In this document: piece by piece, positions 51,483 to 60,885 of the stretch
How positions within the stretch are numbered: position 1 is the first letter of the stretch
How the letters are laid out: each line of letters opens with the position of its first letter
Assembly (NCBI RefSeq): GCF_017377745.1
Contig: NZ_JAFVMG010000005.1
Span: 62,001-126,000, forward strand
Length of the DNA: 64,000 nucleotides
Reading direction: 5' to 3'
Source of the DNA: Acetobacter suratthaniensis
Lineage (GTDB): Bacteria > Pseudomonadota > Alphaproteobacteria > Acetobacterales > Acetobacteraceae
The notes under the pieces: model-generated
The model's database searches: none
Told to the model about the DNA's origin: nothing
The model's input: only the letters and a program-made list of their open reading frames with translations
Made by a program: the position numbers and the translations under genes

Positions 51483-52298
51483 ATGCTGACAGCCTTCCAT
51501 AAAATGCACGGGCTCGGGAATGACTTTGTCATTCTCGATGAGCGCCCCGCCCCCCTGCCGCTGACTCCCGCCCGCGTGGCGGCGCTGGCGCATCGCAGGC
51601 GCGGCATCGGGTGCGACCAGCTTGTAACACTGGCTCCGCCCACCCTGCCGGGGGCGGATGTGTTCGTGCGCTTTTTCAACCCCGATGGTTCAGAGGCCGG
51701 TGCCTGCGGCAATGCCTCACGCTGTGTGGCGGATCTGCTGCACCGCCAGCAGGGGCTGGCAGCCCCCGTGCTCCAGACCCGCGCGGGCCTGCTGCCCGCC
51801 ACGGTGGATACGGCTACAGGGCTGGTGACGGTGGATATGGGCGAACCCCGTCTGGACTGGCAGGCCGTGCCGCTGGCAAAGGCTGTGGATACGCTCAGCC
51901 TGCCCCTGCCGGGCGCACCGGCGGCCCTGTCCATGGGCAACCCGCATGCGACCTTTTTTGTCGAGGATTTCAGCCTGCTCGATCAGGGTGCCGCCCTAGA
52001 GCATGATCCGCTTTTTCCCGAGCGGGCCAATATCGGGCTGGCCATCATGCTCGCTCCTGACCGCATGCGCCTGAAAGTGCATGAGCGGGGCGCGGGTGTA
52101 ACCGAGGCCTGTGGCTCGGGTGCCTGTGCGGCGGTGGTCAATGCCGCCCGGCGCGGGCTTGGCGCGCGCCTGTGCACAGTGGAGCTTGATGGCGGCGTGC
52201 TGCGCATAGAATGGGCCGCCAACAACCATGTGCTAATGACCGGCACGGCCACGGCCAGTTTTGAAGGGGTGGTCGATCTGGCCGCTTACGCGTCATGA
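51483..52298 (+). CDS. dapF: Diaminopimelate epimerase
   Basis: A 271-residue enzyme of lysine and peptidoglycan synthesis that converts LL- to meso-diaminopimelate. The two catalytic cysteines sit in [11 protein letters not shown] and [11 protein letters not shown]; the N-terminus [15 protein letters not shown] is diagnostic. The stop overlaps the mtaB start by four bases, followed by ftsY two bases later, so dapF-mtaB-ftsY is one operon, a common alphaproteobacterial order. Confidence 0.97.
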   Translation: MLTAFHKMHGLGNDFVILDERPAPLPLTPARVAALAHRRRGIGCDQLVTLAPPTLPGADVFVRFFNPDGSEAGACGNASRCVADLLHRQQGLAAPVLQTRAGLLPATVDTATGLVTVDMGEPRLDWQAVPLAKAVDTLSLPLPGAPAALSMGNPHATFFVEDFSLLDQGAALEHDPLFPERANIGLAIMLAPDRMRLKVHERGAGVTEACGSGACAAVVNAARRGLGARLCTVELDGGVLRIEWAANNHVLMTGTATASFEGVVDLAAYAS

Positions 52299-53632
52299 CC
52301 CAGATTCCCGATTCGGCACCCGCTGAAAACCCGGTCGAGGGTGCCGGGCCTGTGGCCGAGAACGCCGCCGCCGGGCCGGAAATCCTGACCTTCGGCTGCC
52401 GCCTGAATACATGGGAAAGCGAAGTCATGCGTACCCATGCCCAAGGGCTGGGCGAGACGGCGGATGGCGGGAACGATGTGATTATCGTCAATACCTGCGC
52501 GGTTACGGGCGAGGCCGAGCGGCAGGCACGTCAGGCCATCCGGCGTGCGCACCGTCGTAACCCCGAGGCGCGTATTGTCGTAACCGGCTGCGCGGCCCAG
52601 ATCGATCCTGATCGCTGGGCGGCTCTGCCGGGCGTGACCCGCGTTCTGGGGAACGAGGAAAAACTCAAGGCGGAAAGCTGGTCGCCCGCCGCCATGGCGG
52701 AGCCGCGCGCGGTGTCCGACATTATGGCCGCGCGCGAGACAGCGGCGCATCTGGTAACGGAATTTGCCGGGCGCACGCGCGCTTTCGTGCAGGTGCAGCA
52801 GGGGTGCGACCATCGCTGCACGTTCTGCATCATTCCCTTCGGGCGTGGGCCATCGCGCTCGGTGCCGGTGGGGGCGGTGGTGGAGCAGGTGCGCGCTCTC
52901 GTGCGCTCGGGCTACCGCGAGGTGGTGCTGACCGGCGTGGACATGACCTCATGGGGGGCTGACCTGCCGGGGCGGCCCGCTCTGGGGCAGCTTTGCCGCC
53001 GGGTGCTGCGGCTGGTGCCCGAGCTTGAGCGCCTGCGCCTGTCCTCGGTTGACCCGGTGGAGATTGACGAGGACGTCTGGCAGCTTCTGGAACTGGAGCC
53101 GCGTTTCATGCCGTATCTGCATCTGTCGCTACAGGCCGGGTCGGATATGATTCTCAAGCGTATGAAGCGCCGCCATCTGGCGCAGGATGCAGCGGCGGTT
53201 GTAGCCCGTGCGCGCCGCCTGCGGCCCGATATCGGGATCGGGGCGGACGTGATCGCGGGTTTCCCGACCGAGGACGAGACCCTGTTTGAAGAAACGCGGC
53301 AGTTTCTGGCTGAGCAGGCGCTGCCCTACCTGCATGTATTTCCCTATAGCGAGCGGCCGGGCACGCCTGCGGCCCGTATGCGGGCTGTGCCGGTGCCTGA
53401 GCGCCGCGCCCGCGCTGCTATCCTGCGCGATGTGGGAGCGCAGGCTGCGGCCCGCTACCATGCCGGGCTGCTGGGGCAGCCTCTGCGCGTGCTGATGGAA
53501 ACCCCCACCACAGGGCATAGCGAACAGTTCGCGCCTGTGCGGTTGGCCCAAGGTGAGGCCAGCGTGGGAGAGATTGTGACCCTCATGCCCGTGGCGGTGG
53601 ACGGCGTGGGGCTGGTGGCCGAAAGGATCTGA
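52295..53632 (+). CDS. mtaB: tRNA (t6A37) methylthiotransferase MtaB
   Basis: A 445-residue radical-SAM enzyme that adds a methylthio group to t6A at position 37 of tRNAs decoding ANN codons. The N-terminal domain has three cysteines for one cluster ([30 protein letters not shown]), the radical-SAM motif is [16 protein letters not shown], and a TRAM-like domain ends the protein ([20 protein letters not shown]). The first 30 residues are a Pro/Ala-rich extension. It overlaps dapF by four bases. Confidence 0.94.
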   Translation: MTQIPDSAPAENPVEGAGPVAENAAAGPEILTFGCRLNTWESEVMRTHAQGLGETADGGNDVIIVNTCAVTGEAERQARQAIRRAHRRNPEARIVVTGCAAQIDPDRWAALPGVTRVLGNEEKLKAESWSPAAMAEPRAVSDIMAARETAAHLVTEFAGRTRAFVQVQQGCDHRCTFCIIPFGRGPSRSVPVGAVVEQVRALVRSGYREVVLTGVDMTSWGADLPGRPALGQLCRRVLRLVPELERLRLSSVDPVEIDEDVWQLLELEPRFMPYLHLSLQAGSDMILKRMKRRHLAQDAAAVVARARRLRPDIGIGADVIAGFPTEDETLFEETRQFLAEQALPYLHVFPYSERPGTPAARMRAVPVPERRARAAILRDVGAQAAARYHAGLLGQPLRVLMETPTTGHSEQFAPVRLAQGEASVGEIVTLMPVAVDGVGLVAERI

Positions 53633-53633
53633 G

Positions 53634-54581
53634 ATGGCGCTTGGTTTTTTCTCTCGTCTCAAACAGGGGCTTTCGCGCTCCACCCAGAAGCTGGGCGGCG
53701 GGCTAAGCGGCCTGTTTACGCGCCGCAAGCTGGATGACGCGGCGCTGGAAGAGCTGGAAGAGCTGCTGATTACGGCGGATCTTGGCCCGGCGGTGGCGGA
53801 GCGGGTGATTGAGTCCTTCCGTGCCAGCCGTTTTGGCGCGGAAGTGACGGATGAGGAAATCCGCACCACGCTGGCGGATGAAATAGCCCGGATTCTCGAA
53901 CCCGTGGCCAAACCGTTCGAGCCTGACCCTGCCCACCGCCCGCATGTGGTGCTGGTTGTCGGGGTGAACGGTGTGGGTAAAACCACAACCATCGGCAAAA
54001 TGGCGCGTTTCTTTACCGATCAGGGCCGCAAGGTCATGCTGGTTGCGGGCGATACGTTCCGTGCTGCGGCGGTGGAGCAGTTGCAGGTCTGGGGCCAGCG
54101 CACGGGCTGTCCTGTCATGGCCGGGCCGCCGGGAGCCGATGCCGCAGGGCTGGCGTTCGAGGGGCTGCAACGCGCCACAACGGAAGGGGCGGACCTGTTG
54201 TTTGTGGATACGGCGGGGCGGCTGCACAACAAAAGCGCGCTGATGGAAGAGTTGGCCAAGATTATCCGCGTCATGCGTAAGTTCGATGAAACGGCCCCCC
54301 ATTCCGTGCTGCTGGTGCTCGATGCCACCACAGGGCAGAACGCGGTGGAGCAGGTGCGGGTGTTTCGCGAACTTGTGAATGTGACCGGTCTTGTGGTGAC
54401 CAAGCTCGACGGCTCGGCCCGTGGCGGCATTGTTGTGGCGCTGGCCGATACGTTCGGCCTGCCGGTGCATGCCGTGGGTGTGGGCGAGCAGGCGGAGGAT
54501 CTGCGCCCGTTCGAGGCGGCAGATTACGCGCGTGGTCTGGTGGGCGTGCTGCCTGCTGCGGCGGAAAACACGGCGGAATAA
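53634..54581 (+). CDS. ftsY: Signal recognition particle receptor FtsY
   Basis: A 315-residue SRP receptor GTPase that docks ribosomes making membrane proteins. The G motifs are GVNGVGKTTTIGK, DTFRAAAVEQL, DTAGRLHNKS and TKLDGSARGG. The N-terminal acidic A domain is missing; instead a short amphipathic start (MALGFFSRLKQGLSRSTQKL) precedes the N domain, as in compact alphaproteobacterial forms. It starts two bases after the mtaB stop. Confidence 0.97.
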   Translation: MALGFFSRLKQGLSRSTQKLGGGLSGLFTRRKLDDAALEELEELLITADLGPAVAERVIESFRASRFGAEVTDEEIRTTLADEIARILEPVAKPFEPDPAHRPHVVLVVGVNGVGKTTTIGKMARFFTDQGRKVMLVAGDTFRAAAVEQLQVWGQRTGCPVMAGPPGADAAGLAFEGLQRATTEGADLLFVDTAGRLHNKSALMEELAKIIRVMRKFDETAPHSVLLVLDATTGQNAVEQVRVFRELVNVTGLVVTKLDGSARGGIVVALADTFGLPVHAVGVGEQAEDLRPFEAADYARGLVGVLPAAAENTAE

Positions 54582-54680
54582 GCGGCTGCGGCGCATGGTG
54601 CGCCCGTGGCGGAAATGACGCGGAATGCGGCGTAGTCGGGGATAAGGCAATATTTTGGTGTTCTGGTCTGTCATGCTTTC

Positions 54681-54709
54681 TTGACAGGATATGCCCGCCC
54701 CGTTAGCAA
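54681..54709 (+). promoter_or_regulatory. Candidate promoter of the F0 operon
   Basis: TTGACA, a perfect -35, is followed after 17 bases by TAGCAA, a weak -10, some 30 bases upstream of atpI. The gap after ftsY (157 bases) shows no terminator hairpin with a U-run. Confidence 0.42.
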
Positions 54710-54738
54710 GCGCCTGCACCCCTTGGGAGGTGCGGAGA

Positions 54739-55047
54739 ATGAATGGGAAAAAAGACGATTCCTTTTCCAGTCGGCTGAATGCGGCAGAACGCCGCAACGG
54801 CTTGGTGGTGGAGGAAAAAACAGCGGATCAGGTTGCCCTTGAAGGGGCAGACAAGGCCCTGTCCTCGCTAGCCCTGCGGGCTGGCACCGAAATGCTCTCG
54901 GCGCTTGTCGTGGGGGTTGCGATCGGGTGGGGGCTGGATCACTGGCTTGGAACGCGTGCGGTTTTTCTTGTCATCTTCGCCCTGCTTGGCGGTGGTGCAG
55001 GCGTACTCAATGTCTGGCGGCTTGTCAGGCCGATGGACAGAACATAG
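54739..55047 (+). CDS. atpI: ATP synthase protein I (AtpI)
   Basis: A 102-residue protein with two helices (MLSALVVGVAIGWGLDHWLG and VFLVIFALLGGGAGVLNVWR), the DUF3106/AtpI layout usual in alphaproteobacteria. It helps assemble the c-ring and may affect Mg2+ entry. I start at MNGKKDD, which has a GGAG/GGAGG ribosome site; the upstream in-frame codon lacks one. It heads the F0 operon. Confidence 0.88.
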   Translation: MNGKKDDSFSSRLNAAERRNGLVVEEKTADQVALEGADKALSSLALRAGTEMLSALVVGVAIGWGLDHWLGTRAVFLVIFALLGGGAGVLNVWRLVRPMDRT

Positions 55048-55118
55048 GAAGCTGAAGGCCCGGTATCAGCCATGCGCGTGGGCGCGGGGGATTCGGGGCC
55101 GGGTTTGGGAGAGCGGTT

Positions 55119-55868
55119 GTGGCGGGCGGTTCCAGCATCAACGTACTTGAGCAGTTTGAGCTTCATCCCATTCTCGGGAGTCTGGGCGAAGCACTGCGTC
55201 TGAGCCAGTCTCCGATTTACATGGTGGTGGCGGTCTGTCTGGTTCTGGCATTCCTGTATCTGGGCATGAAGCCTGCTGCTGTGGTTCCCGGTCGCCTGCA
55301 GGCGGCGGCGGAAGTGTGCTACGAGTTTATCCACACCATGGCGGTTGATACGATCGGCGCCGAAGGGGCAGCGTTCTTCCCCTTCGTGTTTACGCTGTTC
55401 TTCTTCATTCTGGCGGGTAACTACATCGGGCTTCTGCCTTTCTCCTTCACCTTCACCAGCCATATTGCGGTTACGTTTGCACTGGCGCTGATGGTGTTCG
55501 TGCTGAGCGTGGTGGTGTCGCTCAAGTCGCAGGGGCTGCGTTTCTTCGCGCACTTCATGCCCGATGGTGCCAGCCCGTTCCTTGCGCCGCTGCTGATTCC
55601 GATCGAAATCCTGTCCTTTCTGTCCCGTCCGGTGAGCCTGTCCATCCGACTGTTCGCCAATATGGTGGCGGGGCATGTCATGTTCGATATTTTCGCAAGC
55701 TTCGTTATCATGCTCGCCAGCTTTGGCGTGGTGGGTGACGTGTTCGCGATTGGGCCTATCGCCATTAACGTGGCGCTCATGGCTCTTGAGTTGCTTGTCG
55801 GTGTGTTGCAGGCCTATGTGTTTGCCATTCTGACGTGCATCTACCTGCGGGAGGCCGTGGCTCACTGA
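55119..55868 (+). CDS. atpB: F0F1 ATP synthase subunit a
   Basis: The proton-channel subunit, 249 residues with five or six helices. The essential Arg is in [12 protein letters not shown], and [21 protein letters not shown] is the conserved last helix. It starts with GTG ([14 protein letters not shown], as in alphaproteobacteria). Downstream are subunits c, b' and b; the F1 genes are elsewhere, as is normal in this group. Confidence 0.96.
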   Translation: MAGGSSINVLEQFELHPILGSLGEALRLSQSPIYMVVAVCLVLAFLYLGMKPAAVVPGRLQAAAEVCYEFIHTMAVDTIGAEGAAFFPFVFTLFFFILAGNYIGLLPFSFTFTSHIAVTFALALMVFVLSVVVSLKSQGLRFFAHFMPDGASPFLAPLLIPIEILSFLSRPVSLSIRLFANMVAGHVMFDIFASFVIMLASFGVVGDVFAIGPIAINVALMALELLVGVLQAYVFAILTCIYLREAVAH

Positions 55869-55923
55869 GGAGCTGCTTTGCCCGTTTCTTTTCAAACTGT
55901 CTTGCAACAAGGAAGTGACTGAT

Positions 55924-56148
55924 ATGGACATCGCTGCAGCCCGGGAAATCGGTGCAGGTATCGCCGTGATCGCCCTCGCCGGCGTTGGTATCGGCCTCGG
56001 CAACATCTTTTCAACGCTGGTCAGCAGCATCGCGCGCAACCCCGCTTCGCGCCCGCATGTGTTCGGCCTGGGCATGCTCGGCTTCGCGCTGACGGAAGCT
56101 ATCGCTCTGTTCGCGCTGCTGATCGCATTCCTGATCCTCTTCGTCTGA
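55924..56148 (+). CDS. atpE: F0F1 ATP synthase subunit c
   Basis: A 74-residue two-helix hairpin of the c-ring. The proton-carrying Glu is in [11 protein letters not shown], the polar loop is ARNPASR. The residues around the carboxylate show no Na+ ligands (no Gln in helix 1), so it is a proton ring. The ATG follows AAGGAAG; a GTG nine bases upstream is less likely. Confidence 0.97.
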   Translation: MDIAAAREIGAGIAVIALAGVGIGLGNIFSTLVSSIARNPASRPHVFGLGMLGFALTEAIALFALLIAFLILFV

Positions 56149-56180
56149 GATAGATCAGTACTTAGGGAGGAGACATTTCC

Positions 56181-56780
56181 GTGCGTATGATGACAAAGAC
56201 AGTTCGCGCTGGACTGCTTATGTCGGCTTGCGGTGTTTCCCTGCTGGCCGCCACCGCACCTGGTGCATACGCCTCGGGAATGCCTCAGCTTGATTTCGCC
56301 AACCCTCTCGTGACCGGTCAGGTCATGTGGGGGGCGGTGATCTTTCTTGTATTCTATCTTGTCCTTTCACGCGCCATGTTGCCGCGTGTGTCCCGTGTGC
56401 TGGAAGACCGCGCGCACCGCATTTCGGGTGATCTCGAAATTGCTCGCGCCGCCAAGCACGATGCGGACAGGGCTGTGGCCGAACTCCAGCAGGCCCGTAA
56501 GGATGCCATGGCGGAGGCTCAGGCCAACCTGCAGAAAGCCCTCGACGAAGAACGTCAGGCTGCTGAAAAGCAGATGCAGGACATCAGCTCCCGTCTGGAC
56601 AAGGAAATCGCGGACGCCGAAGAGCGTATCGCGGCTGAAAAAGCCCGTGCGCTGGGTGCGCTCAGGGAAATCGCGCTCGATACCACACAGGCTCTCGTGC
56701 AGCGCCTGACAGGTCTCGCGCCTGATGCCCAGCTTGTGGCGCAAAAGGTCGAAGGCGCCTCCGCGCGCCGCGCTGTCTGA
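56181..56780 (+). CDS. atpF': F0F1 ATP synthase subunit b'
   Basis: A 199-residue peripheral-stalk subunit. A hydrophobic N-terminal segment (GLLMSACGVSLLAAT) resembling a signal peptide precedes the membrane helix (QVMWGAVIFLVFYLVLSRAM) and a long coiled coil (about 80-180) rich in Ala, Glu and Lys. Having both b' and b is the alphaproteobacterial and cyanobacterial pattern. It starts at GTG nine bases after GGAGGAG, or at the ATG codons close behind. Confidence 0.92.
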   Translation: MRMMTKTVRAGLLMSACGVSLLAATAPGAYASGMPQLDFANPLVTGQVMWGAVIFLVFYLVLSRAMLPRVSRVLEDRAHRISGDLEIARAAKHDADRAVAELQQARKDAMAEAQANLQKALDEERQAAEKQMQDISSRLDKEIADAEERIAAEKARALGALREIALDTTQALVQRLTGLAPDAQLVAQKVEGASARRAV

Positions 56781-56804
56781 TCCGGTTCGGGGAGAATATA
56801 CGTC

Positions 56805-57308
56805 ATGTCCGGCATTTTTCACGAAGCGGGTTTCTGGGTCGCGGTTTCGTTTGTTCTGTTCTTCGTGCTCGTTGGCAAGAAGATCTGGACACCGCTCGCG
56901 GCTATTCTGGATAACCGCGCGGATCGTATCCGCAAGGAACTGGACGAAGCAGCCGACCTGCGTCGTGAAGCCGAGCAGATGCTTGAAGACGCCACGCGTG
57001 AGCGTGAACACGCTCTGGCAGAAGCTCGCAGCCTGATCGAGCAGTCCCGCAAGCAGGCGCAGGATATCGCCCTGAAGGCCCGTCAGGATGCGGAAGACGC
57101 CGTCAAGCGTCACGAGCAGATGGCGCGTGACCGGATTGCCGCTGTCGAACGCGCCGCCCTTAAGGAAGTGCGCCAGCTCGCCATCGATGTGGCGGTTGAA
57201 GCAGCCCACGATGTTATTCCGCAGACGCTGGATACCAATTCCGCCTCTGCTCTGGTTGATCAGGCTCTGGTCAACCTGCCCAAGGCTCTGGCGGCGCACG
57301 CGGCCTGA
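56805..57308 (+). CDS. atpF: F0F1 ATP synthase subunit b
   Basis: A 167-residue peripheral-stalk subunit with one N-terminal helix (FWVAVSFVLFFVLVGKKIW) and a coiled coil (LDNRADRIRKELDEAADLRREAEQ...). It pairs with the b' subunit encoded just upstream. It closes the F0 set; a glycosyltransferase gene follows after only 28 bases. Confidence 0.95.
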   Translation: MSGIFHEAGFWVAVSFVLFFVLVGKKIWTPLAAILDNRADRIRKELDEAADLRREAEQMLEDATREREHALAEARSLIEQSRKQAQDIALKARQDAEDAVKRHEQMARDRIAAVERAALKEVRQLAIDVAVEAAHDVIPQTLDTNSASALVDQALVNLPKALAAHAA

Positions 57309-57336
57309 TAGCGCGCGCCCCAAGGCCTGCCTGAGC

Positions 57337-58104
57337 ATGACGCAGGTAGAACAGACATCTCTGGTTTCTGATGACGATACTCCGCCTCTGCTGAGTATCG
57401 TCATTGCCGTTTTGAATGAGCAGGACAATCTCCCGCAGGTCTGTCGTGAACTGGCCGAGGCCAGCGCGGCCCTGCCATCCGTGGAAATCGTGTTTGTTGA
57501 TGATGGCAGCACGGATTCAACCGTGGAGGTGCTGCAACGCATCCGTACGGAAAGCGGGTTAAATCTGCGTGTTCTGCGGCACGACCGGCGATGCGGTAAA
57601 TCGGCCGCCCTGCGCACCGGTATTACGGCCGCACGGGGTGTCTGGATCGCCACGATTGATGGCGATGGGCAGGATGACCCGCGTGAGCTTGCCCCTCTGT
57701 TTGAGCTGGCCCGTACGGCCAATGGCAGGCCACCGCTGGTTGTAGGGGTGCGCACACGCCGCAAGGATGGCTGGTCGCGCCGGTTTGCAACCCGGTTTGC
57801 CAATGGTCTGCGCCAGCGTCTGTTGCAGGATCACTGCCCGGATACGGGTGCGCCGATCAAGATTTTCCAGCGGGCTGATTTTTTGGCTCTGCCCCAGTTT
57901 GAAGGGCTGCATCGATTTTTGCCCGCCCTGCTGGCCTCTTATGGTGTGCCACTGGTCTGCCATCCGGTTTCGCACCGGCCCCGGCTGCATGGGTATTCCA
58001 AATACACCAACTTCAACCGTGCGGTTGTAGGCGTGCGTGATCTGCTGGGCGTCATGTGGCTGCGAAACCGTACGCGCCTGCCTGCCTCGGTTCGGGAATG
58101 CTGA
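57337..58104 (+). CDS. GT2 family glycosyltransferase (dolichyl-phosphate-mannose-synthase-like)
   Basis: A 255-residue soluble GT-A transferase with LSIVIAVLNEQDNLPQV, EIVFVDDGSTDSTVEVL and the metal-binding IDGDGQDDPRE. The C-terminal SKYTNFNRAVVGVRDLLGVMWL is typical of members that make undecaprenyl- or dolichyl-phosphate-linked hexoses for membrane transferases. There is no membrane segment. It overlaps the ArnT-like gene by seven bases, so it probably supplies that enzyme with its lipid-linked sugar. It follows atpF with almost no gap. Confidence 0.88.
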   Translation: MTQVEQTSLVSDDDTPPLLSIVIAVLNEQDNLPQVCRELAEASAALPSVEIVFVDDGSTDSTVEVLQRIRTESGLNLRVLRHDRRCGKSAALRTGITAARGVWIATIDGDGQDDPRELAPLFELARTANGRPPLVVGVRTRRKDGWSRRFATRFANGLRQRLLQDHCPDTGAPIKIFQRADFLALPQFEGLHRFLPALLASYGVPLVCHPVSHRPRLHGYSKYTNFNRAVVGVRDLLGVMWLRNRTRLPASVREC

Positions 58105-59828
58105 AAAAACACGCGCGTTTGCTCAGGCTGAGTTTTCTCGGGCTTGCAGCTTTTGTCATGCTGCTGTTTGGCCGGGCTTCCATTCCACCGTTTGACCGGG
58201 ATGAACCCCGTTATATGGAAGCGTCCGCACAAATGCTGCGGTCGCATGATTTCATAGATGTGCGCTTTCAGGATGCGCCGCGCTATCTTCAGCCCGCAGG
58301 AATTTACTGGCTGGAATCCGCCTCCACCGCACTGGCTTCTGCCCTAACGGGGCAGTCTCAGGAGCGTGCGGTCTGGCCGTATCGTATTCCGTCGCTGCTG
58401 GCCATGACAGCCTCCGTGGTGCTGACCGCCGTTATTGGCGGAGCGTTGTTTGGTGAACTGGCGGGGCTCTGGGCGGGGGCGATCCTGCTGGCCAGCGTGC
58501 TGGTTATGGCCGAAGGCCGCATGGCCACCATTGATTCGTGTTTGTTGCTCAGCATTCTGCTGACCCAGCTTGCCCTGACCCGCGCACTGAAGGATCGTGA
58601 GGCTGACCGCCCGACCGCGCTGCGTGTGGCCCTGCTGTACTGGGGCGCTATAGGGTGTGGGCTGATGCTCAAGGGGCCGGTGGTGCTGGTTCCGGCATTA
58701 GGCACGCCACTGGCGCTGGCGCTGGTGGAACGCCGGGCTGATCTGTGGCGCAGGATGCGCCCCGCCTGGGGCTGGCTTGTGGCCATAGCCGTGGCGATGC
58801 CCTGGTTCATTGCCATTGGTATTGTCAGCCACGGTGAATTTTTCCGCCGTGCGGTGGGGCATAATTTTCTGGGCAAGGTTGCGTCCGGGCAGGAAGCGCA
58901 TGGCTTGCCGCCGGGCTACCATCTTTTGGTGTTTGTGCTGGCATTCTGGCCGGGTTCGTATTTTGCGGCAGCGGTCGCCTCGCAGGTCTGGCGGCAGCGC
59001 ACCGCACCGGCCGTGCGTTACCTGCTGTGCTGGATTATCCCGCACTGGCTGGTGTTTGAGGCCATTGCAACCAAACTGCCACATTATGTGCTGCCTACCT
59101 ATCCTGCCATCGCCATACTGATTGCGGGGCTGCTGTTCCGTGGTGGGGCGACATGGCGCAATGGGCCACAAAGTCGCTGGGGCCGGGTGCTGCTGGGGGG
59201 CTATGGCGTTGCGTGGTGTCTGGTGGGGTGTCTGCTGGTGCTGGCGGGCCCCGTGCTGCTCTGGCGGCTGGAGCACCAGATTTCGGCGCAGGCGCTGGTG
59301 CTGGCTGGTGGTGCCCTGCCGCTGATAGGTCTGTCGATGGTGCTGATCTGGCGGCTGGAACTACAGCGGGCGCTGCTTTGCGTGCTTGTGGCGGCGGGAT
59401 TACTTTATGTTGAGCTGTTTACGTTTGTCATACCCAACCTGAACACCATCTGGCTTGCCCCCCGGCTGGCGGCTTTGGTGGAGCAGGAAAAACCCTGCCC
59501 GGTTACGCGGGTTTATTCCGTGTCTTTTTCCGAACCCAGTCTGGTTTTTCTGCTTGGTGGGCAGGTTGTCCTGTCTTCTCCGGTGGGCGCGGCTGGCGGG
59601 TTGCTGACTGATCCTGCCTGCGCGGCCGTGCTGCTGGCCACGCGGGATCGGCCTTTGCTGCTTGATGCACTGGGCGCGCAGAAAAATCGCTTGCGCGCAC
59701 ATGGGCAGGTACAGGGCATGAATTACTCTAACGGGCGCACGCTCGATATCAGCCTGTACACGCTGGCCCCCGAAGCCGCGGCACCGGCATCGTCATCACC
59801 ATCACCGGCGGCAACCGGCACGCCCTGA
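58098..59828 (+). CDS. ArnT-like GT83 membrane glycosyltransferase
   Basis: A 576-residue membrane protein of the GT83/GT39 superfamily that moves a sugar from a polyprenyl phosphate to lipid A or another envelope acceptor. About 11 helices and the catalytic Asp-Glu pair in FDRDEPRYMEASAQML, the lipid-binding loop (VRFQDAPRYLQPAGIYWLESA) and a second loop Asp (ATIDSCLLLS) are seen. The C-terminal soluble part (about 460-560) ends in a Ser/Ala/Pro-rich tail. It overlaps the GT2 gene, so the two form a donor-making and sugar-moving pair. No deacetylase or aminotransferase genes for aminoarabinose are nearby, so the sugar is not known. Confidence 0.87.
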   Translation: MLKKHARLLRLSFLGLAAFVMLLFGRASIPPFDRDEPRYMEASAQMLRSHDFIDVRFQDAPRYLQPAGIYWLESASTALASALTGQSQERAVWPYRIPSLLAMTASVVLTAVIGGALFGELAGLWAGAILLASVLVMAEGRMATIDSCLLLSILLTQLALTRALKDREADRPTALRVALLYWGAIGCGLMLKGPVVLVPALGTPLALALVERRADLWRRMRPAWGWLVAIAVAMPWFIAIGIVSHGEFFRRAVGHNFLGKVASGQEAHGLPPGYHLLVFVLAFWPGSYFAAAVASQVWRQRTAPAVRYLLCWIIPHWLVFEAIATKLPHYVLPTYPAIAILIAGLLFRGGATWRNGPQSRWGRVLLGGYGVAWCLVGCLLVLAGPVLLWRLEHQISAQALVLAGGALPLIGLSMVLIWRLELQRALLCVLVAAGLLYVELFTFVIPNLNTIWLAPRLAALVEQEKPCPVTRVYSVSFSEPSLVFLLGGQVVLSSPVGAAGGLLTDPACAAVLLATRDRPLLLDALGAQKNRLRAHGQVQGMNYSNGRTLDISLYTLAPEAAAPASSSPSPAATGTP

Positions 59829-59851
59829 GTGAGCCGCTTTTCTGTGCGGCC

Positions 59852-59868
59852 CATAGATTATATCTATG
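59852..59868. promoter_or_regulatory. Dyad upstream of the right-end operon
   Basis: CATAGAT and ATCTATG flank the three-base centre TAT, a perfect 17-base dyad about 90 bases before the next gene. It is AT-rich in a GC-rich neighbourhood and looks like an operator. Confidence 0.5.
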
Positions 59869-59919
59869 CTCTCCATCGCTTTTTTAGACGTTCCGTATCC
59901 GTTATGGTCTGTGAGACAG

Positions 59920-59940
59920 TTCGTTCTGTAACAGGACGAA
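59920..59940. promoter_or_regulatory. Second dyad directly upstream of the right-end operon
   Basis: TTCGTTCTGT and ACAGGACGAA, separated by one A, form a 21-base dyad with one mismatched pair. It ends 15 bases before the first start codon of the right-end operon and overlaps the likely leader, so it could be an operator or a leader hairpin. Confidence 0.5.
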
Positions 59941-59955
59941 TGGAAAGTCAGGGAC

Positions 59956-60846
59956 ATGACAGGTTTTGCACCCGCCCCCAGCGTGGCTCTGGCGCCTGAA
60001 CAGGCAACGCCCGCTCTGGCCGATCTGCAGGGGTTGTGGACACGCTCTCTCATTGCATGGCCTGACGGACGGCAGGATACGACAACCCGCGTTGTCTGGC
60101 TGCAGGGGGCGGGCGGGTATATAGACCTGCGCCAACCAGCCGATCTGCCGGGTTTTGCCACCGTACGCTGCCTGAATGATCTGACATGGGACAACTGTAA
60201 GGCGCTGGCGCAACAGCAGGGGTTTGCCGGTACGCTGCAGAGCGATGGCGCGGCTTTTGTGTGGGAGCGTGAGCTGGACTACCAGCCTGCTGAACCCACG
60301 CCGGATTCCGGGTTTCTGGCCTGGAAGGACGGCATGCTGGTGGAGACAGGGCGGCATCAGCCCTATGTGGAACACTGGCACCGCGAGACCACCCAGCCCG
60401 CCACAGGTATTGTGCCGCCGCGTGGCTGGCAGGCCCCCGATGGGGTGCTGTTGCGCCTGCGTGAGCGGGGCGTCAGGGGCGGTGGCATGGCCCTGCGCGT
60501 GGGGCCGTATTTCATGTTTGCACAGGCTGCTTCTTTCACGCCCGGAGCGATGGCGGAGCTGCCCATAACGCCTGCTTTGCCCCAGACACTGGCCGAAGCC
60601 GTAGCCCGGGCCGATACACTGGCTGCGGCGCGTGCGCTGGTCGCGTGCGAAATTTCCTTTGGGCATCTGCATGGGCCTGACGGGTTGCCCGTTATCATGC
60701 GTTCCACCCTGCCGTGGCGGGTGGGGTGTTCCTTTCATCTGTCTGCGATGGCTGATGGTGCGCTGGCAACACCGGGGCAGGAGGCAGATGGCCGCCCCTG
60801 CACCCAACTATGGGACATATGTCCCTCACTTCCCCACGCCGCCTGA
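59956..60846 (+). CDS. Uncharacterised conserved protein heading the right-end operon
   Basis: A 296-residue soluble protein without signal peptide. Notable segments are LQGLWTRSLIAWPDGRQDTT, YIDLRQPADLPGF, GFLAWKDGMLVETGRH and PYVEHWHRE. This wording looks like a conserved but uncharacterised proteobacterial family I have seen described only as hypothetical; I cannot name a fold, though the pattern suggests a beta-barrel (lipocalin-like) domain. The next gene, an oxygenase, starts 39 bases on, so the two are probably co-transcribed. Several His and Glu pairs (VEHWHRE) could bind a metal. Confidence 0.75.
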   Translation: MTGFAPAPSVALAPEQATPALADLQGLWTRSLIAWPDGRQDTTTRVVWLQGAGGYIDLRQPADLPGFATVRCLNDLTWDNCKALAQQQGFAGTLQSDGAAFVWERELDYQPAEPTPDSGFLAWKDGMLVETGRHQPYVEHWHRETTQPATGIVPPRGWQAPDGVLLRLRERGVRGGGMALRVGPYFMFAQAASFTPGAMAELPITPALPQTLAEAVARADTLAAARALVACEISFGHLHGPDGLPVIMRSTLPWRVGCSFHLSAMADGALATPGQEADGRPCTQLWDICPSLPHAA

Positions 60847-60885
60847 TCTGCACAGGGTATGACGGTCAACAGAAGGACTGCGTTC

